64,000 nt of DNA. Origin: Oscillospiraceae bacterium. GTDB lineage: Bacteria > Bacillota > Clostridia > Oscillospirales > CAG-272. A model generated the notes under the pieces. That model saw only the letters and a list, made by a program, of their open reading frames with translations. It was not told the DNA's origin and ran no database searches. Shown piece by piece: positions 17,002 through 25,117 of this stretch. The position numbers and the translations under genes were made by a program. Every line of letters starts with the position of its first letter. Position 1 is the stretch's first letter. The stretch covers positions 1-64,000 of the forward strand of contig SVST01000016.1 in NCBI GenBank assembly GCA_015064155.1. The letters are read 5' to 3'.

Positions 17002-17579
17002 AATTCAATCTGCGACACGTTTTGATCTTTCTTGCCATTCTCTTGCTCTCCGTGGGATTCGGGTTCGGATTTGACGCGGTTGCAACCGCAGTGGAACGCA
17101 AAAATCATCCGCGCCCCGTCGAGCTTCAAGCAGAGATTTCGCAGAATGCCAAGGAATTCGGTATTCCCGAAGCGATCCTTTGGGCAACCGTGAAAACAAG
17201 CAGCAATTTTGCCAGCAACGTCGTATCCGAGGACGGAAGAATCGGCTTGATGCAGATTTCTCCCGACTGCTTCTCCTTCGTCTGCACCGAGCTTTTGGGA
17301 GAAGACGTCAAGGACTCAGGGCTTTTATATGATCCGTCCACCAATCTTCGTGTCGGCAGTGCGTGGCTTTCTTATCTGTACGGTCGATACGGCGTTTGGG
17401 AACACGCGTTTTTGGCATACGTTGTCGGAACCGAAACGGTAGACAGCTGGCTCTCGGATCCCAACAATCTTTCGGCGCAAGGACAACTCAAAAAAATCCC
17501 GAACAAAACCGCCGCATCCTTTGCGAAAAAGGTAGAAAAAGCGGCATCCTATTACAGCAAACTATATTACGAGGTATAA
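16998..17579 (+). CDS. Lytic transglycosylase-like protein with catalytic Glu replaced
   Basis: A 193-residue membrane-anchored SLT-fold protein. An N-terminal hydrophobic segment (LIFLAILLLSVGFGFGF) should anchor or export it. The fold signature is clear: FGIPEAILWATVKTSSNF, then GRIGLMQISPDCF, NLRVGSAWLSYLYGRYG and a terminal helix. In active family members the first motif reads VES-S/N-F with the catalytic Glu; here the codons are AAA ACA AGC AGC, giving KTSSNF with Ser at the Glu position. It is therefore probably non-hydrolytic, perhaps a glycan-binding or regulatory pseudoenzyme (inference). Start TTG overlaps the coaE stop (TTGA). Confidence 0.8.
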   Translation: MKFNLRHVLIFLAILLLSVGFGFGFDAVATAVERKNHPRPVELQAEISQNAKEFGIPEAILWATVKTSSNFASNVVSEDGRIGLMQISPDCFSFVCTELLGEDVKDSGLLYDPSTNLRVGSAWLSYLYGRYGVWEHAFLAYVVGTETVDSWLSDPNNLSAQGQLKKIPNKTAASFAKKVEKAASYYSKLYYEV

Positions 17580-17592
17580 GGAGAACCGTACC

Positions 17593-18963
17593 ATGTCAAA
17601 TGCTTTGGCTTATGAAAAAAAGACCGTTTACGAAAAAGCGGGTAAGGAAACCGTAGCAGAGGCTTACGAATATGCCAAGGGCTACGCGCGCTTTCTCGAT
17701 GCCGCAAAAACCGAGCGCGAGGCTGTTTGCGAAGCCATTTCCATGGCAGAAGCAAAGGGCTACCGTCCCTACTCCTTCGGTATGCCCATGAAAGCCGGCG
17801 ATAAATTCTATTACAATAACCGCGACAAAAACATCTATCTCTTTTCGATCGGTACCGAGGATATCAACGAGGGAATCCGCATCACCGCCGCACACATCGA
17901 TTCCCCGCGCTTGGACCTCAAGCAGGTCCCCCTTTACGAGGATGCGGGAATGTGCTATCTCAAAACCCATTATTACGGCGGAATCCGCAAATACCAATGG
18001 TTGGCAACACCGCTTGCCTTGCACGGCGTTGTGATTAAAGAGGACGGAACCGCGGTGAAGATCACCGTTGGTGAGGACGAATCCGACCCCGTTCTGTATA
18101 TCACCGACCTGTTGCCCCACTTGGCAGGCGGGGACGCCGAAAAATCGCTTTCCAAGGCATTCTCTGCCGAAAAGCTGAATATTCTCATCGGTTCCAAGCC
18201 CTTGGACGGTGAGGATAAGGATGCGGTGAAGGCAGGCGTGTTGCGGTATCTCAACGATACCTACGGAATTGTAGAGGAGGATCTGCTCTCCGCAGAGCTT
18301 TCGATCGTCCCCGCAGGAAAAGCACGCGATGCCGGACTTGACCGTTCGATGATCTGCGCTTACGGTCACGACGACCGCGTTTGTGCCTATCCCTCCATCA
18401 CTGCCATGATCGATGCCGACGAAAAGAAGCACACGACCATGTGTATCTTGGTAGACAAGGAGGAAACCGGCAGTGACGGTGTCACGGGCATGCAAAGCGC
18501 TTTGATTACCGATATCATTACCGAAATTGCGAAGGCACTCGGCGGCAACGAAGCAACCGTGAGAGCCCATTCCAAATGTCTTTCCAGTGACGTTGCCGCA
18601 ACCTTTGACCCCAACTATGCCGACGTTTTCGAGCGTCGCAATTCCGCGCTGATCGGGTGCGGTGTTGCCATGTGCAAATATACCGGCTCGCGCGGCAAGA
18701 GTGGCACCTCGGATGCCAGTGCCGAGCTGGTTGCGTGGGTGCGCCGTTGCCTCAACCAAGCAGGGGTGGTTTGGCAGACCTGTGAGCTTGGAAAGGTAGA
18801 CGTAGGCGGTGGCGGAACCGTTGCCAAATATATGGCAAACCACAACATCGATACCATCGATATCGGTGTCAGCGTGCTTTCGATGCATGCACCGTACGAA
18901 TTGATCTCCAAGGTTGATCTGTACGAGGCTTACCGCGCGTTCTACGCATTCTATCGATTCTGA
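17593..18963 (+). CDS. apeB: M18 family aminopeptidase
   Basis: Cytosolic dodecameric-type metallo-aminopeptidase (aspartyl aminopeptidase family), 456 residues, releasing N-terminal, often acidic, residues from peptides. Metal ligands and catalytic residues lie in AAHIDSPRLDLK (His), DKEETGSDG (Glu-Glu pair) and SMHAPYELISK (late His). The N-terminal YEYAKGYARFLDAAKTERE helix is typical. ATG follows AAGGAGAACCGTACC, 13 bases after the transglycosylase-like gene, so it belongs to the same operon. Confidence 0.93.
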   Translation: MSNALAYEKKTVYEKAGKETVAEAYEYAKGYARFLDAAKTEREAVCEAISMAEAKGYRPYSFGMPMKAGDKFYYNNRDKNIYLFSIGTEDINEGIRITAAHIDSPRLDLKQVPLYEDAGMCYLKTHYYGGIRKYQWLATPLALHGVVIKEDGTAVKITVGEDESDPVLYITDLLPHLAGGDAEKSLSKAFSAEKLNILIGSKPLDGEDKDAVKAGVLRYLNDTYGIVEEDLLSAELSIVPAGKARDAGLDRSMICAYGHDDRVCAYPSITAMIDADEKKHTTMCILVDKEETGSDGVTGMQSALITDIITEIAKALGGNEATVRAHSKCLSSDVAATFDPNYADVFERRNSALIGCGVAMCKYTGSRGKSGTSDASAELVAWVRRCLNQAGVVWQTCELGKVDVGGGGTVAKYMANHNIDTIDIGVSVLSMHAPYELISKVDLYEAYRAFYAFYRF

Positions 18964-18993
18964 TTTTCAAAAAACGGGAAAGGAGAGCCAGCT

Positions 18994-20067
18994 ATGCTGG
19001 GAAAGCTACAACAAACCGAAGAAAAATATCAACATCTCGAAGCAAGGCTCTCCGACCCTGCGGTTGCCGCCGATCCCCAAAAATTCGTGGAGGTCATGAA
19101 GGAATACCGTGCGCTGACCCCGATCATAGAAGCTTTCAGAGCCTATCGCGCGGCACAGCAAACGGTGGAAGACGCGCTCCTTCTTTTGGAGGAGGAGTCC
19201 GACCCCGAGCTTCGCCAACTGGCGGCAGAGGAGCTAAAAGCGGCACGCGAAAGATGCGAAGCACTGCAAAAGGATCTGACGATTCTACTGCTTCCCCGTG
19301 ATCCAAACGATGAAAAAAACGTCATGGTGGAGATCCGCGCGGGAGCCGGCGGTGAGGAAGCCGCACTCTTTGCAGCCGTCCTATACCGCATGTACACCAT
19401 GTATGCAACCTCCGCGGGCTATCGCACGTCGATGCTGAGTAATACCCCCACCGAGCTTGGCGGCTACCGAGAGGTGGTCTTTCAGATCGAGGGCGACGGT
19501 GCATATTCCCGCTTCAAGTTCGAAAGCGGTGTACACCGTGTGCAACGAGTTCCCGAAACCGAATCCCAAGGACGGATCCAAACCTCCACCGCAACGGTTG
19601 CGGTATTGCCCGAGGTCGAGGAGGTTTCCATCGAAATTAACCCCGCTGACCTCTTGTATGAATCCTGCAAATCCAGCGGTGCGGGCGGTCAGCACATCAA
19701 CAAAACCGAATCTGCCGTGCGCCTGACGCATAAACCAACGGGCATCGTTGTGGAATGTCAGGAGGAGCGCAGTCAGTTCAAAAACAAGGACAAGGCATTG
19801 AAAATGCTGAAAACCATCCTTTACGACCGCGCACAGCGCGAGCAATCCGACGCGATTGCCTCCGACCGCCGTCAGCAGGTGGGCACGGGTGACCGCAGCG
19901 AACGAATCCGAACCTATAACTATCGCGAAAACCGCGTATCCGATCACCGCATCGGTCTTACGCTGTATTCGCTCGACAGCTTTCTCAACGGTGAGATCGG
20001 GTCGATGATCGACGCTCTTGCCACGGCGGAAACCGCCGAAAAGCTGAAAAAGCAATCGCAGGAATGA
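18994..20067 (+). CDS. prfA: Peptide chain release factor 1
   Basis: Recognises UAA and UAG stop codons and triggers peptide release. 357 residues, normal for RF1. Contains the peptidyl-tRNA hydrolysis motif GGQ in SSGAGGQHINKTESAVR, the preceding GRIQTSTATVAVLPE block, and the C-terminal RIRTYNYRENRVSDHRIGL. AAAGGAGAG precedes the ATG. Genes tsaC and often prmC are its usual neighbours; prmC (the GGQ methylase) is not visible here. Confidence 0.97.
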   Translation: MLGKLQQTEEKYQHLEARLSDPAVAADPQKFVEVMKEYRALTPIIEAFRAYRAAQQTVEDALLLLEEESDPELRQLAAEELKAARERCEALQKDLTILLLPRDPNDEKNVMVEIRAGAGGEEAALFAAVLYRMYTMYATSAGYRTSMLSNTPTELGGYREVVFQIEGDGAYSRFKFESGVHRVQRVPETESQGRIQTSTATVAVLPEVEEVSIEINPADLLYESCKSSGAGGQHINKTESAVRLTHKPTGIVVECQEERSQFKNKDKALKMLKTILYDRAQREQSDAIASDRRQQVGTGDRSERIRTYNYRENRVSDHRIGLTLYSLDSFLNGEIGSMIDALATAETAEKLKKQSQE

Positions 20068-20076
20068 GGTGTTTTC

Positions 20077-21117
20077 TTGCATACCGAACATATCAAAATC
20101 GAACGTCTTGAGGCTGCGGAAACCGACCTCTTACGTGCCGCCGAGATTTTGCGAAGCGGCGGACTTGTGGTCTTCCCCACCGAAACGGTTTACGGGCTGG
20201 GCGGAAATGCCCTTGACGCGCACGCAGCCGAAAGAATCTATGCGGCAAAAGGAAGACCCTCCGACAATCCCCTGATTATTCACGTGGCTTTCCCCGAGGA
20301 GGCGGAACGCTATGCCTATCCGAACAAAACCTACTACCGGCTGGCAAAGGCATTCATGCCGGGGCCCTTGACCGTGATCCTCCCCAAAAAGGAAAATATC
20401 CCCACAACAGTTACGGGAGGACTTGACTCGGTGGCAGTCCGTTGCCCCTCCCATCCCGTGGCGCACCGCTTGATTGAGCTTGCCGGGGTTCCGATCGCAG
20501 CCCCCTCCGCCAATCTCTCCGGGAAGCCCTCCCCCACCGCCGCGTGCCACGTGGCAGAGGACCTTGACGGACGCGTGCAAATGATTCTGGACGGCGGAGA
20601 AAGCGAGATCGGACTGGAATCCACCATCGTCAAAATCGACGGTGACACGCTGACGCTTCTGCGTCCCGGCGGAATCACCTACGACGCGCTTTGTATGGTA
20701 TGCGACAAGGTAACGGTTGCCCCCGCCGTCACGCATCGGCTTGCGGAAAACGAGCGTCCCCTCTCCCCCGGCATGAAATACCGCCACTACGCTCCAAGTG
20801 CGCCCGTAGTCCTACTGGACGGCGACGAAAAACAAGTGCTTGCTTTTCTGAAAGCCGAGCAAGAACGCACAAGCTGCGCGATTCTTTGCTACGACGAGGA
20901 GCTTTTACGTCTTGCTCCCGTCAATCTTTTCCCCATAGGTCCCAAGGATGACCTTGCCACGCAGGCAAAGCGGCTGTTCTCGGCGCTTCGCGAGGCAGAT
21001 TCCGCCAATGCCGAGATGATTTACGCGCATTTGCCCCCCATGGAGGGCATCGGACTTGCACTGTATAATCGCATGATCCGCGCCGCAGCACATACCGTAA
21101 AAACGATTGCCCAATAA
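20077..21117 (+). CDS. ywlC: L-threonylcarbamoyladenylate synthase (Sua5/YwlC)
   Basis: Makes threonylcarbamoyl-AMP from threonine, bicarbonate and ATP, the first step of the t6A37 modification of ANN-decoding tRNAs. 346 residues: an N-terminal YrdC domain (FPTETVYGLGGNA, IYAAKGRPSDNPLIIHV, SVAVRCPSHP, PIAAPSANLSGKPSPT) plus a C-terminal Sua5 domain after the linker ENERPLSPGMKYRHYAP. The full-length Sua5 form is common in Firmicutes. The start is TTG, 9 bases after the prfA stop. Confidence 0.95.
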   Translation: MHTEHIKIERLEAAETDLLRAAEILRSGGLVVFPTETVYGLGGNALDAHAAERIYAAKGRPSDNPLIIHVAFPEEAERYAYPNKTYYRLAKAFMPGPLTVILPKKENIPTTVTGGLDSVAVRCPSHPVAHRLIELAGVPIAAPSANLSGKPSPTAACHVAEDLDGRVQMILDGGESEIGLESTIVKIDGDTLTLLRPGGITYDALCMVCDKVTVAPAVTHRLAENERPLSPGMKYRHYAPSAPVVLLDGDEKQVLAFLKAEQERTSCAILCYDEELLRLAPVNLFPIGPKDDLATQAKRLFSALREADSANAEMIYAHLPPMEGIGLALYNRMIRAAAHTVKTIAQ

Positions 21118-21143
21118 AGACAGAAAGGATCAGCAACCGTCCA

Positions 21144-23336
21144 ATGGCAAAAAAACAAAAGAAAGAACAAAAAGAGATCGTATATGCCCCGATCGTCTAT
21201 CAGCCGATCACCGAAACCATTGAAAAAAACTACATGCCTTACGTCATGAGCGTCATTGTTTCCCGTGCCATTCCCGAAATCGACGGACTCAAGCCCTCTC
21301 ACCGTAAGCTTTTGTATACCATGTATAAAATGGGACTGCTCACGGGTCCTCGCACCAAAAGTGCCAATATCGTCGGTCAGACCATGCGGCTCAACCCCCA
21401 CGGTGACGCCTCCATTTACGAAACCATGGTGCGCCTGACACGCGGAAATGCCACGCTGTTACATCCCTTAGTGGACTCCAAGGGGTCGTTTGGTAAGCAG
21501 TATTCCTCGGATATGAAGTACGCCGCGGCGCGCTATACCGAATGTAAGCTCGATACCATCTGTAACGAGTTTTTCGGAGGTATTGATAAGGATGCCGTTG
21601 ACATGGTAGACAACTACGACGCTACCATGAAAGAGCCGATTCTGCTGCCCACCACCTTCCCCAATATTTTAGTCATGCCCAACAAGGGAATTGCCGTGGG
21701 AATGGCATCCGATATCTGCTCGTTTAACCTTGCCGAGGTCTGTGACGGAACCATCGCGCTCTTGCGCAAGCCCAATCTCTCGGTAGACAAGCTCATGGAG
21801 ATTATCAAGGCTCCCGATTTTTCGGGCGGCGGTACGCTCCTTTACGACCGTGAGCAGATCCGACAGATCTATACCACGGGTCAGGGATCGGTCAAGCTGC
21901 GCGCACGCTACGTCTACGACAAGCAAAACAGCTGCATCGATATTTTGCAGATCCCCTACTCCACCACCATTGAGATCATTCTTGCCAAGCTGACCGCGCT
22001 CTACAAGGAGGGCAAGATCAAGGAAATCACCGATTTCCGCGACGAAATCGACCTCAACGGCTTCAAGCTGACCCTTGACATCCGCCGCGGTGTTGACCCC
22101 GATAAGCTGATGATGAAGCTCTTTAAGCTGACCGCGCTTGAGGATAGCTTCAAATGCAACTTCAACGTGCTGATCAACAGCGTTCCGCGCACGATGGGCG
22201 TTGCCGAAATTCTCTCGGAATGGATCAAATTCCGCTTGGATTGTCTGCGTCGCGAATTGACCTTTGATCTTGGCAAAAAGCGCGACAAGCTGGAGCTGCT
22301 TTTGGGTCTTGGCAAAATTGTGTTGGATATCGACAAGGCAATCCGCATCATCCGTCACACCGAAAAGGAAGAGGACGTTGTTCCCAACCTAATGTCGGGC
22401 TTCTCCATTTCCGAGCGTCAGGCGAACTACGTTGCCGAGATCAAGCTGCGAAACCTCAACCGCCAGTATATCCTCAACCGCATCTCCGAAATTGAAAATC
22501 TGCAGAAAGAGATTGCGGACCTGGAGGAAACGCTTCGCGACGAGCTGAAGCAAAAGGCTTTGATCATCGCACAGCTCACCGAAATCAAAAAGAAATACGG
22601 TCAGCCGCGACTGACGCAGATTCTGCAAAGCGATGCTGTGGCAGAATACGTGGAGGAAGAGCATATCGAAAATTACCCTGCTCGCTTCGTGCTGTCACGT
22701 GCGGGCTACTTCAAAAAGATCACGTTCCAGTCGCTCCGCGGAAACGACGAGCAGATCTACAAGGACGGCGACAGTGAACTGAATCTTGTGGACGGCTCCA
22801 ACACCGACAATCTGATCTTTATCACCGACAAATGCCAGCTGTACCGCGCCAAAGCGGACGACTTCGGCACGACCAAGGCATCGGCATTGGGCGACTTCCT
22901 GCCTGCAACCCTCAAAATGGACACCGACGAAAAGCCGATTTTGATGAATATTCAAAACAGCTATCCCGAAAAAGAAAACTTCGTATTCATTTTTGCAAAC
23001 GGAAAAGGGGTGCGCATTGCGGCATCCAACTACGAGATTACGGGCAACCGACGCAAGCTGACCTCGGCATTCTCCAAAAACTCGCCGATTGTGGCGGCAT
23101 TCTACGAGAAAGCCCCCATGGAAATCATGCTGGTTTCCTCGGACAAGCGGGCGATCGTGATTAAATCCTCGCTCATTCCGCAAATGGCCACCCGAACCTC
23201 GGGAGGTTCTACGTTGATGAGCTTGAAAAAGGGGCAGACCCTAATCAGCGCGACCACCGATCTTTCCGCCATTCCGGACGGTGCAAAAAGCTTGAAAAAG
23301 ATCAAAATTCCAGCAACGGGTGTGCCGTTGCCCTAA
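21144..23336 (+). CDS. Type IIA topoisomerase subunit A (ParC/GyrA-like)
   Basis: DNA-cleaving A subunit of a type IIA topoisomerase, 730 residues, at the short end (GyrA is about 820). IEKNYMPYVMSVIVSRAIPEIDGLKPSHRKLLY opens the winged-helix domain; the active-site Tyr is in AAARYTECKL; GIAVGMASDICSFNL belongs to the tower region; a coiled coil (LNRISEIENLQKEIADLEETL) follows. The C-terminal beta-pinwheel repeats are few and lack a clear GyrA box (QRRGGKG), which favours a topoisomerase IV-like decatenase. The partner B subunit is not in the window. AGAAAGGA lies 14 bases upstream of ATG, farther than usual. Confidence 0.9.
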   Translation: MAKKQKKEQKEIVYAPIVYQPITETIEKNYMPYVMSVIVSRAIPEIDGLKPSHRKLLYTMYKMGLLTGPRTKSANIVGQTMRLNPHGDASIYETMVRLTRGNATLLHPLVDSKGSFGKQYSSDMKYAAARYTECKLDTICNEFFGGIDKDAVDMVDNYDATMKEPILLPTTFPNILVMPNKGIAVGMASDICSFNLAEVCDGTIALLRKPNLSVDKLMEIIKAPDFSGGGTLLYDREQIRQIYTTGQGSVKLRARYVYDKQNSCIDILQIPYSTTIEIILAKLTALYKEGKIKEITDFRDEIDLNGFKLTLDIRRGVDPDKLMMKLFKLTALEDSFKCNFNVLINSVPRTMGVAEILSEWIKFRLDCLRRELTFDLGKKRDKLELLLGLGKIVLDIDKAIRIIRHTEKEEDVVPNLMSGFSISERQANYVAEIKLRNLNRQYILNRISEIENLQKEIADLEETLRDELKQKALIIAQLTEIKKKYGQPRLTQILQSDAVAEYVEEEHIENYPARFVLSRAGYFKKITFQSLRGNDEQIYKDGDSELNLVDGSNTDNLIFITDKCQLYRAKADDFGTTKASALGDFLPATLKMDTDEKPILMNIQNSYPEKENFVFIFANGKGVRIAASNYEITGNRRKLTSAFSKNSPIVAAFYEKAPMEIMLVSSDKRAIVIKSSLIPQMATRTSGGSTLMSLKKGQTLISATTDLSAIPDGAKSLKKIKIPATGVPLP

Positions 23337-23379
23337 CCCCGTACACATCGCTCACAAAAACAGAAAGGACCGTTTTGAC

Positions 23380-23541
23380 ATGGCAAAAAATTATAAATCC
23401 TCAAAATCCTCATATTCCCTGCCCGTTCGTATCATCACCATCGCACTGTCTGCGCTGGTTGCTTCGGGTGCTTTGGTCTACCTTGTGATGCTGTTGCTCA
23501 ACCTCTTCGGAGTCGGCTCCGGCGACGCGCACGTGCATTGA
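23380..23541 (+). CDS. Small single-pass membrane protein
   Basis: A 53-residue protein of unknown function. The track ORF begins 20 codons earlier, but ATG 23380 follows CAGAAAGGACCGTTTTGAC, the same AGAAAGGA-type ribosome binding site used upstream. Basic, Ser/Lys-rich N-terminus (MAKNYKSSKSS), one transmembrane helix (about residues 17-42, VRIITIALSALVASGALVYLVMLL), and a short His-containing tail (GDAHVH). It is the last gene of the long plus-strand operon, 43 bases after the topoisomerase gene. Not recognised as a named family. Confidence 0.65.
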   Translation: MAKNYKSSKSSYSLPVRIITIALSALVASGALVYLVMLLLNLFGVGSGDAHVH

Positions 23542-23567
23542 GCATAGGAGAAAGGGAGAATGATGTT

Positions 23568-24199
23568 GGGAGGGGGAGAACCCGTTTTGAAAAACGGTGT
23601 TCTCCCCCTCCCATACCCTCCCCCTCTCCCCAAAACTTTTACAAAAAAACGACGAGCGCACGGCACTCTGAACAAGTGCCGTGCGCCCGTCGTTTGCAAA
23701 CGCTTTGCGTTTGCAGGGGTGGGTATTTTATAGTTTTTTATTCGAGAGAAACCGTGCCGTCGGTGCAGGTGACCGAGGTGGTGGGGACATCGTAGTTCCA
23801 ATAGGAACCCTTGGAAATCGCATTCCACTGGTCAACCGTGCCTTATCTGTGCTTTTGAGAAAAACGCAATAGATAGTTTGGAGTAGACTACCCCTCATCC
23901 GCCTCGTTCCTCGGCATCTATCTCGCCGCGGCTCGGTCACGCTCGGGTTCTGACAGCCCACCGTGCTGTCATTCATTGCCCTCGCGCCGCTTCGCTACCC
24001 CTCGGGAGAAGGCTTCTTTCGTTCCCTCCCTACAAGAGAAAATGCCGTAATCCTCCCCTGCAAACGCAGAAGCGTTTGCAGAACGAGCGACGGACGAACC
24101 GCTAAACACGGCTCGTCCGTCGCTCGTTCTTTTGTAAAGGTTTTGGGGAGAGGGGGGTTAGGGGTAGAGGGACTTTTTCCGAAAAGTCCCTCTACCCCT
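23568..24199. repeat. Palindromic repeat cluster with inverted outer arms
   Basis: A 630-base non-coding region built of hairpins arranged as a mirror image. Left: GGGAGGGGGAGAAC hairpin (23568-23612), ACGACG-GCGCACGGCACT hairpin (23649-23693), TGCAAACGC hairpin (23695-23715). Right: TGCAAACGC hairpin (24059-24080), GAACGAGCGACGGACGA hairpin (24081-24129), 18-bp AGGGGTAGAGGGACTTTT hairpin (24160-24199). The left CCTCTCCCCAAAACTTTTACAAAA (about 23625-23650) is an imperfect inverted copy of the right segment around 24124-24155. Between the arms lie a gene fragment and another TGACAGC...GCTGTCA repeat. Such mobile palindromes are common in gut Clostridia; no transposase is present. Confidence 0.75.
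23738..23843 (-). pseudogene. C-terminal fragment of a BspA/leucine-rich-repeat type surface protein
   Basis: On the minus strand a 34-codon frame reads GTVDQWNAISKGSYWNYDVP and ends SVTCTDGTVSLE-stop. The W-N-A-I / W-N-Y / V-T-C-T-D-G-T-V pattern is the standard C-terminal tail of BspA-type leucine-rich-repeat surface proteins in Clostridia. Immediately upstream in frame is a TAA, and nothing further upstream continues the protein. It is a remnant enclosed between the repeat arms. Confidence 0.65.
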
Positions 24200-24220
24200 A
24201 AAAAACCTCATTCCAAAAAC

Positions 24221-25081
24221 TTACTGCAACGGATGATTGCGGATAAACAACACACCAAGCGTGTTTCTGCCGCAGTGCGAGGAAACGGTACAGCCCGCGC
24301 GCGTCAAGTGTACTTCCTTGAACGCTGCCAAGGATTTGACCTCCTCCACGATCTCGGCACAAAGCTCGGGATCACAGCCTGCGTGAGTCACAAAGACACG
24401 GCTCATATCGATATCCGATGCGTCCCCGATCTGCTCGGCAACGTACTTTTTCAACACCTCGGCAAACTTTCCGCGGTATTTTTTGGTAACTCCCATCGAA
24501 CCGCCGCGCACCGAAATACAAGGCTTCAGATGTAACAGATTCGCGCCGAATGCCGCAAGTGCCGAGCAACGTCCGCCCTTGTGCAAGAACTCCAGGCTGT
24601 CGATCACAAAGGATGCGTCCACGCAAGATACCAGCTCTTTGCAAAGTGCCACGATTTCGGTAGCACTCTTGCCATCCTTCACCATTTCCGCCGCCGCAAC
24701 GACCACAAGTCCGCCACCCGTGGAAAGATTCATGGTGTCAACCACGTAGACGTTCTCAAACGATTCCGCCGCGACCCGTCCGTTTTGATTGGTGGACGAC
24801 ATTTTCGCGCTGATGGTAAAGAAAATAACGGTATATCCCTCGTCGGTATATTTCTTGAAAAAGTCCTCGTAATCCCCGATGTTGATGGCAGAGGTTTTGG
24901 GAAGAACCCCGTTTTTCTCGTAATAGTCATAGATGAAATCGGGATCAATATCCACACCGTCAGTGTATTCCCGATCCCCCAGCGTCACACCAAGCGGCAA
25001 CACCCGAATTCCGTATTTCGAAATCAATTCGTCGTTCAAATCCGCCGTGCTGTCGCAGGCAATCAAAATTTTCTCACTCAT
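24221..25081 (-). CDS. DegV family fatty-acid-binding protein
   Basis: DegV/FakB-type protein of 286 residues; family members bind a fatty acid and present it to the kinase FakA for phospholipid synthesis. Visible: ILIACDSTADL, VLPLGVTLGDREYTDG, the first acyl-pocket loop KTSAINIGDYEDFF (usual TSQPS), FITISAKMSSTNQNGRVAA (usual LSSGLSGTY-type), and LEFLHKGGRCSALAA. The C-terminal SSHCGRNTLGVLF replaces the more common H-x-GPGTxG. These differences suggest a divergent paralogue. The start is moved from 25111 to ATG 25081, preceded by AAAAGGAG. Last gene of the metF-metH operon, 36 bases after metH. Confidence 0.9.
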   Translation of the reverse strand: MSEKILIACDSTADLNDELISKYGIRVLPLGVTLGDREYTDGVDIDPDFIYDYYEKNGVLPKTSAINIGDYEDFFKKYTDEGYTVIFFTISAKMSSTNQNGRVAAESFENVYVVDTMNLSTGGGLVVVAAAEMVKDGKSATEIVALCKELVSCVDASFVIDSLEFLHKGGRCSALAAFGANLLHLKPCISVRGGSMGVTKKYRGKFAEVLKKYVAEQIGDASDIDMSRVFVTHAGCDPELCAEIVEEVKSLAAFKEVHLTRAGCTVSSHCGRNTLGVLFIRNHPLQ

Positions 25082-25117
25082 AAAAAGCTCCTTTTCGTGA
25101 TATTGGATCAAACACGC

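Noticed and set aside
17596-18888. 430-aa minus-strand ORF
   Set aside because: Antisense shadow of the M18 aminopeptidase.
23963-24535. 190-aa plus-strand ORF across the repeat cluster
   Set aside because: Runs through hairpins and into the antisense of degV; typical spurious translation of palindromic repeats.
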